From Oscheius onirici (taxonomy: Eukaryota > Nematoda > Chromadorea > Rhabditida > Rhabditidae), in the NCBI GenBank assembly GCA_932521025.1, contig OW051471.1, positions 3,224,001 to 3,288,000 of the forward strand: 64,000 nt of DNA. The letters run 5' to 3'. A program made the translations under genes and the position numbers. Of this stretch, positions 34,601 through 46,010 are shown in pieces. The stretch's first letter is position 1, and every line of letters begins with the position of its first letter. The notes under the pieces were generated by a model. That model was not told where the DNA came from. It ran no database searches and saw nothing but the letters and a program-made list of their open reading frames with translations.

Positions 34601-34791
34601 ATGTATATGAGCAAAGCTTCATTGTTTCAAATACTAGACATACGAGAGTAGCGGAGAGCAATAGGAGACCTGAGACGGAAAGGAGGCGGAAAGACGGACA
34701 TAACATTAGGTACTCGTAAGACAAATGAAGCAGGGCGATAAAATTAAATTTCTATGACATTTTGAGGGAGATGGTAAAAAGACACTTAAAA

Positions 34792-37700
34792 CTAATGAAT
34801 CTTGAAATTGCGGTCGTGATGTATTTTGCTGCCGCTGGGCTTTGTCGGAGTCCTGGGAACAGAATCCCATCGCTCGCGAGGAGGCAACGGCTCGTGATAA
34901 TGCGGATTGTGATCGGCGTGGCAGTAGGTGACGGTAGTCGGCGGAACGGAGACAAGTTCGACGAGACGACGATCGCGGACCGAAACGCGACAATGGCGGT
35001 CAGGAGCTCCGTTCGTCCAGCAGTCGACACGTTCGAAGTTTCGCAGCAGCTGAAAATTGAGGTTAGGAAAGTGTAAATTGATAAAATTTAGCAGGCAATC
35101 TGGTTCATATTCATCTTGCTAGGACGAATTTTTGGCACTTGTTTTCTAATTTTTTTTCAGACACACAAAAGCGTATTAGACCTAACAAGATACGGGAGAA
35201 TAGAACATTTTTTTAGGCAATTGCATTTAGCAATTTACAACGAAAACGAACAGTTTCCTCTAAAAAAAGATTCAAAGTTTTGTATCTTTGGACACTGAAT
35301 TTGGCGAACGTCTTTTTTTGTAGGAAAAGCACCAGAGCTTTGAACCGCAAAGAAAACAATTGTTTCAGTGGTAACAGGAGTCTGGTTCGAATCTTTCCGA
35401 CCATTCTTGGCTCAAGATACAGAACTAATGGTTTGATACGGATTTTAGAAACAAACGTCGACTTTTGACTGCAACCGTATCGTTTTTTTTCTGCCCCATT
35501 TCCTCGTGCTTGAACAAATCAGTTCTCTTCTCGATTTAGAGCTCCTAATTCAGAGAATAAAAACAGAACAAACCTTTTCCATGGAGCTACGCTTCTGCTG
35601 ATCCGCCTGCATCCAGAAACAGGCTCTTTTGAGCTGTGGCTGATAGCGTTTGCTACAGAGAATTTCCACTCCGGTAGCCGTCAACGGCGTCTGAATTTCC
35701 AGAACTTCGAGATACGGCCACTTTTTGAGACACTGCTCCACGGCATGAGTAGAGACTCTCGGCACTTGGGCAAGACGCAAACTTCGAAGATTCGGGATTT
35801 TCTAGAAGTTTTTTTGTTTTGTTTAAAAGGTGAATAAATACCCTGCACAATGTCCTTAGATGATTACTGTTCATGTCACGAATGTTCGAAAGATCGATAT
35901 GAATGACCTTCAGGACGGCGAACAGCCTGTCCAGATCACGGCTATACTCCGGGTTTCTCATTTCCGACAGATTCCTGAACACTTACTTTTAGTCAAAACC
36001 TTTAAGAGGGGCCATGACTTCCACTAGCATGCAACGAGAAAATATTATTGAGATTTGCTATTTTAAATAGATGAACGAGTTTTCACTGTACTTCCGTGAT
36101 AAATGAACAAAACCGAAAATTCGTAATTTCAATAGAACCCTTTCGGAAGACATCTACATGTTGTTATTCCTTTGAGGAGACATCTAAACCGATTCATCTG
36201 AGAAATTTACAATTGGCTGCGTAGCTTGTATCAAATTTTTGTATGGAAAATATCGAAGTGAATGGAAGCCGGTTACGGTACCGTTTTCTTCAAACTGAAA
36301 GACCTATGTTTTAACCACTTTATAAAAAGGTCACTTATATTAATTATAAAAAGGTCAAATAGATAAAACGAACCTCAAACAGAAGGATTCCAGCAGAAAT
36401 GCTCCAGTCAGCGAGGTGATCAAGCTCTTAAGGATTTCCTTGTCCTGCCAGCCATTCAGGCTCAAAGCTGAGAGTCGATTGACGTTCTCCAGGCCCTGTA
36501 CTGCCAGATCGTAGTCAAAGTTCTCGTAGCGGCCCAGCGGAAAATGATCTACGTATATTCCAGTAAGCTGAAATTGATTTTTAGAGAAAGAAAGAAAAGG
36601 GTACATTTTCGAGTTCGACGGCGGTCTGGAAAGCTCCCACCAGAGCTGGAGCACGTTCATCGTAGGAGCCCATGAGCCGGACGGTGATTTTGTTGGCTGC
36701 ACGGGAGAGGCTCCTCAAGTAGCGTTGGACCTCAATTGGCTGTCTAAAAGTGTTTTAAGAGGGGAAGAAGACAAAAATGACAAACACTCTAAAATAGTTG
36801 GCTACAGTAACATCGATGTTCTGCAGACTTGGCTCTTCTCTCTCTAGAGCTCCCAAGACGGCATCTCCGACATTTTGCTCGATTTTGAGGTACTGCAGCG
36901 AGAGCGTCTCCAGATTCCTATTGATGAGTCGCATCAACATTGAGGGAGAAGCATCACCATCGCACCATACCGAGTTCAATCCGAGATGTTTCAGCTTCGA
37001 GAAGACGCTGCCTTCGTACGAGTCCACTGAAAGATGGGGAATGAACTATTTAGAACAGGTTTTTATGAGATATTGAATAGCCTGAAAGTTCCTTGCCTTT
37101 AAGTAATGCTCTTCGAAATCACCACAGTAAGCCGTGTTGAATCCCAACTTCACAAAGATCGAAAGACAACCGCTTTTCATCTGCTCATATGTTAGTTTTT
37201 CCAACTTCGAAAGTTTCTACCTAATCCTAACAACCCTGATTCGACTTGTTCTTAGCCGCGGACAACCAAACAATAACAGACGTCCAAAATGTTCTCGAGC
37301 TTCTCCTCGATTTTAGCTTCGATTTTACGTGGTCGCATCTACTTATTTTCAGATATACAAACCAACAATATATCTAAGCTTACAACGTAACATGATGATA
37401 TACCAACACGTGTGCAGCCGTATGGTTTCGAATTTCAGCCCAACAGAACTCATTAAAAGGCAAAAAAGCTTACAGAATTCAACGGAATCCCTATCGAAGC
37501 CGCAGTTTCTGAAGTAGAGTTCTTCGACGTTGGGAAACTGCGTGACGAGGATCTTTAGCAAGTCGGCCGTGATAATGAGCTAAAAACTTGATTATTTCCA
37601 CAAAAAAAATGTTAAAACAACCTGATGATCACCAATTCCGTAAATCCTGGCGTTGGGATCCGTTCCACCAATGCGCATCGTCTTGATGTTCTTGGCAAAG

Positions 37701-39040
37701 CGACTGGCGATTCCGGACACGGTGGCCACTGAAAATTGACTGTTTTTACACGATACATTTAGAATTTTAAGGCTAAAAAGCACAAAACCTGTCAGGCAAC
37801 CAGACTTTGAAGAAAATCTCCTCCAGACGATAATTACCATGGGGCAACAAACTTCTCCTGACAGTTCTCTCTAGAATCTTCATTTTGACGTCAGATGTTG
37901 CATGGATTTGAAGTAAAATTACTGTCCGACATCGTAGAAGCTCTCGTTCTCGCTCAAGGCCATTACAATCCTGACAGGCTCGGCGGTAAGTGACCGGAGC
38001 GCACAACTACTCGTCGGAGACGTCGTCCAAGTTATTAGACGGGGATTCTTCGCCATTCAGAGGCGGAAAATGTAGAGTCAGTGGGGCCGAGCTCGAACTG
38101 GCTGACGGTATGGAGAGTAAATTAGGTTGTCAGCTCTTCACGTATCCCACGAAGAAAAAAAAGAGATTAAAAAACTTACACAGTCGACTGGTTTGTTGAT
38201 TTCTGCCATCAAAAAGCTCACGACGATCGACGAGAGTCATCGAGGGACGTCTGAACTTGAGATTTCCATGCTCGAGAATGATACTCGTGTCCAGAGCCTG
38301 CAAATTGGTGATAAGTTTAGGGCTATGGAAGTTTTTGTTGAGCTTTAGCATTCAATCTATCTCCAGCTCAAAAAGTAACAAAAATTGGGGTCATGTTGTG
38401 ATTAATTGGTATTCTCTTTTTGAGGTGTTTTCTGTTTTTGGTGTTTTTTAACATCTCCAAACAAAAAGAAATAATGTTTTTACCGTATTTACATGAAACT
38501 TATATTAGAAAATTAAAAACAAAGAATAGAGCAAAAACTAACGTAGTAGGTCATGTTGAGCTCGTTCCTCATCTTGGTGAACTTCCATTGACACTTCCTG
38601 CTGAGCTTGTAAAAATGATGAGTCGTCCTCTCGAAGTTTACGCGATCCTGGAGTTAAAATTGTTTTAAAATACGCTCTTAAAACATACCGTCAAGTTATT
38701 AATGTTTCCGATGATCTGGCTCATGATCAGATCGTTCGAGAAAATCTGTCGGAACAGTTGTTGGGCTTGTTCCTCGGTGTACGTCTTCTCGTAAGCGGCA
38801 GAAGTAGAGGGCTCATTCGACCAGATCGGGGCAGCTCCTTCTGAAAAGTTTTCAGTGGTTTAAAAAAAAGGGTGCTAACCTTCACATTTCTTCGTCTTAC
38901 TCTTTTCATCCTTTACCTTGTCGCCACTTCCCGGCTGCCTGGCGCGACTAAACGATCTTTTATAATAAAAAAAAATGAACGAAAACGGACCTGTCCCTGT
39001 TGGTAACGTTCTTGTTTACCTTATTAGCTTCACATCGCAT
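34792..39040 (-). CDS. F-box/leucine-rich-repeat-like protein
   Basis: Probable SCF substrate adaptor. Early exons are consistent: 39040-38991, 38947-38880, 38840-38689, 38647-38543, 38297-38180, 38101-38011, 37970-37923. Across exons 3-4 an F-box-like pattern reads SNDLIMSQIIGNINNLTDRV, then NFERTTHHFYKLSRK. Later exons (about 37868 to 35580) give LRR-like strands: IKTMRIGGTDPNARIYGIGD, FPNVEELYFRNCGF, FSKLKHLGLNSVW, NVNRLSALSLNGW, KVIHIDLSNIRD, IPNLRSLRLAQVP, WPYLEVLEIQTPL. The last exon ends at 34792 with a Pro/His-rich tail. Exon joins around 37870-37730, 37430-37030 and 36776-36725 are uncertain: two frames compete at 37866 and one intron needs non-AG ends. This may be a divergent gene or one with assembly indels. 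Confidence 0.6.
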
Positions 39041-41362
39041 ATTATCTGAAAGATTGAGACCCCATATGAATCCAGATAAGGAGGAAAAGAAGACTTGACG
39101 ATGTACAGAACCAAATGGAAAGAAAAGAGGACGGTCCGTTTCGGGCAATTATGCGTAGACGGAGCGATCAATATGAACGGATTGCAGGTATTATGAGGCC
39201 GGCTACGGGTTTTATAGAAGGAAAGGGCAGGAAAAGTGAGAAATTGGGAGAGAAAAAGCAGTTGGGGGGGGGGGGGGGGGACGCCTCGATGAGTGCTCTC
39301 TTCGTGGCGAACCTAACCAAACAGCTGACAGATGGACTGAATAAACGGAGTGTGGCCATTGATTATGTTCTGGATATTTGTTGGTAGTCGCGCAGGACAG
39401 CCACAGACGTCTCTTTACTTTTTTAGCTAGAACCTAAAGAAAACTAGGAAATGGATGTTTTAACGATCTTGCTGTTATTGCCACGGTTTCTAGCTATTTT
39501 TTTTGCCTAGAATTGTGGAAAAAAGGACGATTTTTTTTCGTTATACTTCCCGCCAATGTGTATATGATTCGAATAATTGGCGAGGGCTTTGGAAATTTTT
39601 GCAACTTCGCCGCTTTTTCCTTTTCCGTTTTTTTTTCTCTCTCTCTCTCTTATCAATTTTTCAGATAGCTGCAGCCTCAAAGAAAAGCAAACCAATAGGA
39701 ACTATAAAAAAATTGACATGCAAAATACTTCACTTTCAGTGGAGTTTACTGCCTCCGAAACAAGTTTTTTGGTGAACAATCCGCTATTTTGCCTGGAAAC
39801 AACATGTCCTCGTTCCCAGAATGTTCCTAATTTCGTCGGAACGGGAGTGTGCATCTGGTGAGAGAAATGGACGCGCCCACATGCTTTGATAAACAGACAC
39901 GAAAGAAGGGGTGACGTCCTATGGGTTCCATCTGACATGGAAAAAGTTTAGAACCTTTAGAACAGTTTTGTGTGCATATCAAATTCAGAAAGAGGTTTTT
40001 GTGGAAGTTTTTTTGGCCTTTGTTCAGATAACATCTTTTCACAATTTTGTGAATTCGTAGATAAGCTTTTGATATGAAAGGCATAGGTAAATACCATTTG
40101 CCACGAGCATTGTAGCCATTGTTGGCAGTAAAAAGTCACGAGAAGCGCCACGCGATGTGAGAACGAAAGGACAACAAGGTGAGAAAGGAGAGAAATTTGT
40201 TGAGAAACTAAAACGAGGACGAGATCATCAGTTTTGGAATACTACACTCTCGGAGGACTTCGGAGAATCCGAATGGGAATACTTTTTCCATGCTGGATAT
40301 GCCACGAAAAGCGTTTGAGGTCGAAAGAGTTTGATCAGCATCAAGTATCAAAAATGGAATGAATTTAGAGACAAGAGGTACTGTGAAAGATCTTCCCAAA
40401 AAAAGAGCAAACAGAAATTTGCCATTGTAAACAAAAAGAGCAAACAGAAATTTGCCATTGTAAACACTTGCGAATCGTATTGTTAGTTCTGATGGTGAGT
40501 CCAGAATTATAACCAAATCGGGAAGAAGGAGATCACCATCATGGAAGAAGACAGGTTTGAAACCGAGTTCTTTTCCCACCCAGTTCTTTTGCCCTTACAT
40601 CTGACTAAACCGCTGTCCTGAAAAGACACCACAGTTGAATCAGTCAGATCCTTTTTGGAACATATTCAGAGACAATGCCACCGACTTTATCCAAAAGTCT
40701 GGAGTCAAAAGTTACTAGATCCTGAGGAGAAAGTCCAGGAAGAAGAAGAGTAGGAAGGCAGACAACACCTAGAAGTTCTCCTTCTGCGCAGAATGAATTT
40801 TAAGATGAAGAATGGTGACCCAAGAACAAGATCTACCTGACTTTGGATACCTAATGGAACAACGAAGGCTAGCGGTGCAATGTCACAGTCTGTGGGTGCC
40901 TTGGTGTTATAAGTTTGCTGCTAATCCTGTGTCCCGCCTTTGCCCAACTTTGGTATCAAAATAGCCACTGATGCATCAATTTTTCTTCCCCTCCAAGCCT
41001 TCCATTTACTCAGACATCCCGTAGTTACACAAGACTCCTCCAAGATACCCTTCGATCCAGAATCTCCGATAGTACGAAACATCTAATTGTGTCGATTAGA
41101 ACAGCAAAAAAAACTTGAAAATTTCTCTTCAAAAAACTTTCTGGAGGTTTTACTGATTGCCTAGTTTTGAATAGTTACAAGCAAAACTTTGCAATCCAAA
41201 ACTATAAAAAGAGTCGAAACTCTGGAAGAAAACCCCAGTGACCTTGTTCCCATCGTCCAGACGGTGGTCTCTCTGCCAGTGGATGGAAGAAGCTGATGGA
41301 TCTACTGCCGATGTCGTCCTCCAAGCCAAGTCCCGATCTGGAGTTTTACCCGGTCCTGTGAC
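39041..41362. other. Long spacer, no gene recognised
   Basis: Contains a G14 run near 39267-39280 and a 2x direct repeat of about 34 bp at 40402-40467 (AAAGAGCAAACAGAAATTTG...). Minus-strand open frames at 40208-40579 span that duplication but look random. Near 41205 there is a TATA-like CTATAAAAAG before the Kelch gene. A short open piece at 41282-41356 (EADGSTADVVLQAKSRSG) resembles the first strand of a BTB domain. Confidence 0.45.
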
Positions 41363-42679
41363 ATGCTGAACCCTATCAGCTACTACCAGATCGATCGTCT
41401 TCTGCCACATCTTCAGCACTCGATCACCAGTCAAATCGACGTCGGCAATCTGCTCAAAGTCTATCGCTACGCCCTCCAACGAGATCTGAGTCTGGCTGAG
41501 GAGCTCTGGAAGCTGCTGCTCAAGTACTTCCACAAGATGACAGCTGCCCAAGAATTCCAGCAGATGACGGAGGATGAGCTGATGGTAGCTCTACACGACG
41601 AGCGACTGAACATCCAGAGTCGCAATGAACAGAAGCTGGTCGATGACTACGTGGGACGACACGATGAGACGACTCGATTGCAACAGATTCAGTTCCGTCA
41701 CACGGGAGACGGGTCAGATGAGCACGGAGTGGTGATGGACAGAGTGCCGCGAGAAGTCCTTCTGACCTATGGAGGATGGAGCAATAACGGTCCGTCGAAT
41801 ACGGTAGAAGTCTTCAATCCGAGGATTGAGCGCTGGATCCGTGTCACCGAGTCGCTGCCGGATGAACAGAGGGCCTACTGTAGTCTCTCTCGACAGGACA
41901 ACCGTCTCATCGTCTGTGGCGGGATGAATGGACGAGAATACCATCGTTCGGTCAGATGCTACGACATGGACAAGAGGATGTGGAGCCAGCTTCCGGACAT
42001 GAACGAGCGTCGATGCTACACAAACAGTGTGACGATCCCCTTCACGGATGGCAGTAGTCAACTGATGGTTCTGGGCGGCTACAACATGAACGAACGTCTC
42101 TCGAGCTGCGAACTCGTCTCAAGTCATCATCCGAACGTCTGGAACCGAGTCAAGAGTATGACGAGAGCTCGTTCAGACGGAGCAGCTGTGATCGTGGCCG
42201 ACGGAGTACTGGCTGTCGGTGGATTCGACGGTCGGAGTGTGCATCAGGACGGCGAGATCTTCGACGTGGCCACCAACTCCTGGTACTCCATCAACCGAAG
42301 GATGCAACATGCCCGGACTGGAAACTGTGCTGTCGCTCTGAACCGGACAGTGGTCATGGTAGCTGGCGGCTTCAATGGACAATCACGTCTGGCCACATGC
42401 GAATTCTACGACACGCGCGTAGGTCGATGGCACACACTGCCGAAGATGTCCAAGACGAGATCCAACTTTTCGCTGGAACTACTCAATGGAGAAGTCTACG
42501 CCGTGGGAGGATTCGATGGACAGACGACGACGGCCATAGCTGAACGACTCGACGTGGTAGCTCAGAGATGGTCTCCGATCCAAGATGTCGCTCTGGCTCG
42601 ATCGGCTCTCAAGATGATTCGACTCGCCGACCACGACATCATTCGCCAGCTCGTCAACTTTGACCACCACCAGCAGTAG
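41363..42679 (+). CDS. Intronless BACK-Kelch protein lacking an intact BTB domain
   Basis: Single open frame, 438 residues. A BACK-like helical segment (NLLKVYRYALQRDLSLAEEL, then WKLLLKYF) is followed by six Kelch blades with GG and W marks: LLTYGGWSNNG, LIVCGGMNGREYH, LMVLGGYNMNERL, LAVGGFDGRSVH, VMVAGGFNGQSRL, VYAVGGFDGQTTT. KLHL proteins normally start with a BTB domain that binds CUL3. Here only about 15 BTB-like residues (TADVVLQAKS) are seen, upstream in another frame (41282-41356), so the BTB part is lost or frameshifted. Every other multi-domain gene in the window has introns, which suggests a retrocopy or a gene expressed in a tissue favouring intronless genes. Blades alone could still bind a partner such as actin. 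Confidence 0.85.
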   Translation: MLNPISYYQIDRLLPHLQHSITSQIDVGNLLKVYRYALQRDLSLAEELWKLLLKYFHKMTAAQEFQQMTEDELMVALHDERLNIQSRNEQKLVDDYVGRHDETTRLQQIQFRHTGDGSDEHGVVMDRVPREVLLTYGGWSNNGPSNTVEVFNPRIERWIRVTESLPDEQRAYCSLSRQDNRLIVCGGMNGREYHRSVRCYDMDKRMWSQLPDMNERRCYTNSVTIPFTDGSSQLMVLGGYNMNERLSSCELVSSHHPNVWNRVKSMTRARSDGAAVIVADGVLAVGGFDGRSVHQDGEIFDVATNSWYSINRRMQHARTGNCAVALNRTVVMVAGGFNGQSRLATCEFYDTRVGRWHTLPKMSKTRSNFSLELLNGEVYAVGGFDGQTTTAIAERLDVVAQRWSPIQDVALARSALKMIRLADHDIIRQLVNFDHHQQ

Positions 42680-43622
42680 TCCTCTCCTCCTCCTTGACAA
42701 AAAATCCCACTTGTGCATAATTTCGTATACCAGTACTACCTATTGGTGACAATACATCGTGCTGAATCGAGTCTTCTCTTGTGTTCTTTCTCTCTTCTAG
42801 TTTCCTGGTACGCTAGAAGTCTTCTCGCCATTTGATAGTTTCTAATTCTTTTGAATTTCTCAGGAAAGAGCGAAAGCAACAAGTCGTGTCTCTGAACCCG
42901 TTCCATTTCAGAAAGGTTTCCTTCAAGTTGTTTCAAATCCAGAAAGGTTTCCTTCCAGTGGTTTCAGATTCGTTGTGCTGGGTCTTTCCTCGTTTCTTTT
43001 CTGGTAGTTGATAATTTTATACTTCTTCTAGCTTACGTGTTTTTTGGGTATTTTCTTCAGATTCCCATCTATCACCTACCGATTTGATAACGACTTTTGT
43101 ACGCCTCTAAGTGTCTTGTTCTAAAAGTTTTTCGTCATTTGGTAGCTATTAGCTCTTCTCTCTGAGTCTTCTGGAAACAGAGTTACAAGTACAGTTACTG
43201 CCAACAAATGGTCGAAGAGATTCCCGTCTAATACATCTTCCATTTGCAGAGAGCCGACTTCTTCGACTACAGATAAATGGTTCTATTGCTCTTTTAAGAT
43301 TACCCAAAAGCTACAATAGTGTGTCCCTTACTCTAAATCCTTCCTCAGAACCACCGAAATCAGTCTCAAAGACGGTAGAAAGAGGAGACGGCGAGGTAAA
43401 CTGCATGTCTGAATGACCACGAAGACGAAGTTCTGAATGACCCGACAAGAAGAGGAACTAGACTCAACCCAAACTCAAACCCAGGTGTAACAAGACGACC
43501 TCAACACGACAGCAGGAGATACTGCTTTGCTACTAATAGATTCGCCGAAACTAGGAGACAAACAAGAAACTAAGAAAGGAACAAAAAAGACAGTACGGCA
43601 TTAGATCTTTATTCTGTACCGT
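42680..43622. other. Spacer between the two intronless genes
   Basis: About 0.9 kb. A duplicated phrase (AGAAAGGTTTCCTTC at about 42911 and 42941) is the only structure noticed. No gene seen. Confidence 0.5.
43608..43613 (-). terminator. Poly(A) signal of the DPNYQT-repeat gene
   Basis: Minus-strand AATAAA 10-15 nt past the stop; a very short 3' UTR. Confidence 0.55.
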
Positions 43623-44378
43623 TTACTTTTTCTTGTCCTTTCCGAAGACTTCATTTCCTCCAATGCCGGCGAGCGTCTGATAGTTGGGATCGTGTGTTCC
43701 AGCCTTGGCAGCAGCATTGACCGGAGCCTTCGGTCCGCCAGCTGCTCCCTTCTTCTTGTCGGCTCCGAAGACCTCTCCTCCGACTCCGGCCAGAGTCTGG
43801 TAGTTCGGGTCCTGCGTTGCAGCCATTCCTCTAGCAGCCGGAGCTTTCGGTCCAGCAGGAGCAGCTTTCTTATCGGCTCCGAAGACTTCTCCGCCGACTC
43901 CAGCCAGCGTCTGGTAGTTTGGATCTTGTGTGGCGGCTATTCCTCCAGCAGCTGGAGCCTTGGGAGCTGCGCCACCGACCTTCTTGTCCTCGCCGAAGAC
44001 CTCTCCTCCAACGCCGGCTAAGGTCTGGTAGTTGGGATCCTGTGTGCCAGCCATTCCTCCAGCAGCTGGTGCTTTCGGTCCGCCTGCAGTCGCCTTCTTC
44101 TTGTCGTCTCCGAAGACTTCGCCTCCAACTCCGGCCAGCGTCTGGTAGTTTGGGTCGTGGGTTCCTGCCATAGCTCCGGGCTTTTGTTGTCCTCCGGCAG
44201 TCTTGGGTGTGCTACCGCCAGCCGCCTTTCCACCAGTTTTTTCGTCAGCATTCGTTGTATCGCCGCCGTCTCCTCCACCGGTCTTCTGGTCTCCCTCGTT
44301 CTTCTTCTTCTTGCCGCCGCAGAGCAACAGCATGACAGCTCCCAGGAACCAGTAGTGAAGTAGCAGGAGAGGCAACAT
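43623..44378 (-). CDS. Intronless membrane protein with five DPNYQTLAG repeats
   Basis: From the ATG at 44378 the product is 251 residues. A short hydrophobic N-terminus (MLPLLLLHYWFLGAVMLLLC, a single anchor or signal) is followed by Lys-rich GGKKKKNEG and a Gly/Thr/Lys linker. Five repeats of about 33-36 residues then follow, each with T(H/Q)DPNYQTLAGVGGEVFG and a DKK end, separated by Ala/Pro/Gly linkers (GGPKAPAAGG). Upstream in-frame Mets would add about 40 residues, but the hydrophobic start is the natural N-terminus. I have an impression that DPNYQT motifs recur in nematode-only proteins but cannot name a family. The cytosolic repeats may be a binding or polymerising array; function unknown. 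Confidence 0.7.
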   Translation of the reverse strand: MLPLLLLHYWFLGAVMLLLCGGKKKKNEGDQKTGGGDGGDTTNADEKTGGKAAGGSTPKTAGGQQKPGAMAGTHDPNYQTLAGVGGEVFGDDKKKATAGGPKAPAAGGMAGTQDPNYQTLAGVGGEVFGEDKKVGGAAPKAPAAGGIAATQDPNYQTLAGVGGEVFGADKKAAPAGPKAPAARGMAATQDPNYQTLAGVGGEVFGADKKKGAAGGPKAPVNAAAKAGTHDPNYQTLAGIGGNEVFGKDKKK

Positions 44379-44540
44379 CCTTCTTCGGCCAGCAGCAGAC
44401 GGGTAACTGACTACTAGTGGCAGCCAATTAGTCAGGTTAACATTCGACAAGTCCAGACTTGTTTTACTAGAAATGGTATTAGGCGCAACTTTGGTCCAAA
44501 ACATACAAAGATTTGAAAAGCACTACAATCCTTTGAAAGT

Positions 44541-44637
44541 GTGTTTCGCCAACTCCGATTTTGGCCTACTTTGCCGACATCATAATTTCATCATAAAAAC
44601 ATCATAAAGTAGGCCAAAATCGGAGTTGGCGAAACAC
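44541..44637. repeat. Perfect 32-bp inverted repeat
   Basis: Arms 44541-44572 (GTGTTTCGCCAACTCCGATT...) and 44606-44637 are exact reverse complements with a 33-bp AT-rich loop. Transcribed, this would make a strong stem. Confidence 0.9.
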
Positions 44638-44775
44638 ATTTCTCAAGAATGGGTGAACGTCTTGGTCTGAAACTCTGGGCGGTAGTTGGGACCACCAATG
44701 GTCATCCGGCGCCAATGGAATTAGCTTGATTCCTTTACACAGGAAGGCTGGGATAGTGCTGAATGATTTTCAAAA

Positions 44776-44781
44776 TTTATT
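44776..44781 (-). terminator. Poly(A) signal of the SKP1-like gene
   Basis: Minus-strand AATAAA 57 nt past the stop. Confidence 0.6.
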
Positions 44782-44837
44782 CGTGAAACACAACTGGATA
44801 CATTTACAAGTATTTTAAACAGAACGAAATGAGAAGA

Positions 44838-45506
44838 TCAATCAATGCACCAGGCATTCTCTCGGCGAATCTGCTCCTCTTCTCCAGGGGCGAAATCGTT
44901 CATGAGGCCGAAGTTTTCACGAAGTTCTTCGACAGTCTTTCCCTTAAATAGGAAGATTGAAGCCGAATAACGATAGCAAATTACCTTGAAATTTTGAGCC
45001 AGCGTTTTGCAGCAATATTGCATCAGACCTTTAATGTCCAGATACGTTGCAACCTGCAAATTGCAGTTTTATGAGAAAAAGGATCTGAACTAACGAGGAT
45101 GATTTCGAAGAGAGTGGTCTGGGGCACTTTGAGGAAATTCTGGTCCCATTCGGGCACAGCCGTGGCGTCGCGGTCCTCGGGATCGATGTCGTTGACAGTA
45201 TGATCGTTTTGGTGATGATTGAGCCAGTCAACGACCTAAACAAGAGGTTTTTGTTGTTGTTCAAAATGTCTTTCCTTTTCCAGGATGTCGATCGAGGCAT
45301 TAGTGACCTTGATTTCGGAATTTTCTGCCAGCTCGAGGTTCTAAATAGCAAGCATGAATTATATTCTTCTTTTCAATATCTGCAAAAAAACAGGCTATAA
45401 CCTTCTTCATATCCTGGACCACTGTGCAGAGGAGAGCAGCCTTCTCCTGAATCCGGACTTGTTGCCCATCGGAGGAGCTGAACAGGAACGTTCTGTCAGC
45501 TGTCAT
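44838..45506 (-). CDS. SKP1-like SCF ubiquitin ligase adaptor
   Basis: Bridges cullin-1 and F-box proteins. Five exons: 45506-45402, 45340-45275, 45235-45095, 45053-44985, 44942-44838; 161 residues (human SKP1 163). Family blocks: SSDGQQVRIQEKAALLC, KVTNASIDILEKVVDWLNHH, VPEWDQNFLKVPQTTLFEII, ATYLDIKGLMQYCCKTLA, GKTVEELRENFGLMNDFAPG, EEEQIRRENAWC. The acidic loop is shorter than in canonical SKP1, so this may be one of the Skp1-related (skr) paralogues that nematodes have in numbers. The second intron (45274-45236) starts GA, not GT (AAG|GAAAGA); the only nearby GT donor (at 45310) would delete a conserved helix. An F-box-like gene lies 6 kb away, but a specific link is not implied. Confidence 0.92.
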
Positions 45507-45605
45507 GTTCTGAAAATGCGTCGATAATCAAATATGGAAAGAACGGAAAAGAGGGAAGATAAAAAGCACACATGTGATAAAAAAAAATTAACTTCGGCAA
45601 GTGTA

Positions 45606-46010
45606 GACATGTAGCTTGAACCGGCTGGGAAAAAAATTGCCTTCAGTGCGGGGGGCAAAAGAAATTAAGCACGCTTTTTTTCTGGGTTTTTTGTGTTTCC
45701 CCAGGCATTGTGAACAAAGACCGACTAGCACAGAAAAAATTTAAGCAAAAAAAGACAAATCCGCAAAGAAAAACGAAAAATAAGACGAAATTCGCGAAAA
45801 AAACGACAAAATTCGTGTTTTTCGTACGAAACTTCAATTTTCTTTGCGGATTCATTATTTTGTGCCTAACTTTTTCCTGTACTAGCTGGTATTTGTTCAC
45901 AATGACTGGGGAAACACAACCCCCCCCCCCCAGAAAAAAAGCGTGCTGAATTTCTTTTACCCGCCGCACTGAAGGCAATTTTTTTCCCAGCCGGTCCAAG
46001 CGCACATGTC
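45606..46010. repeat. Roughly 405-bp palindrome (foldback element)
   Basis: Left GACATGTAGCTTGAACCGGC and right GCCGGTCCAAGCGCACATGTC ends. The arms contain GGGAAAAAAATTGCCTTCAG and TTGTGAACAAA with their complements and a poly-C run near 45921-45933. It is structured like the palindrome at 16.0-16.4 kb (two roughly 200-bp arms, AT-rich centre) but has a different sequence. Confidence 0.85.

Noticed and set aside
37730-37970. A firm exon model for the middle of the F-box/LRR gene
   Set aside because: Two acceptors two bases apart give two open frames, one with canonical joins and one more protein-like; homology cannot decide.
40208-40579. 123-aa minus-strand ORF
   Set aside because: It spans a 34-bp tandem duplication, has no start context or splice signals, and no recognisable domain.
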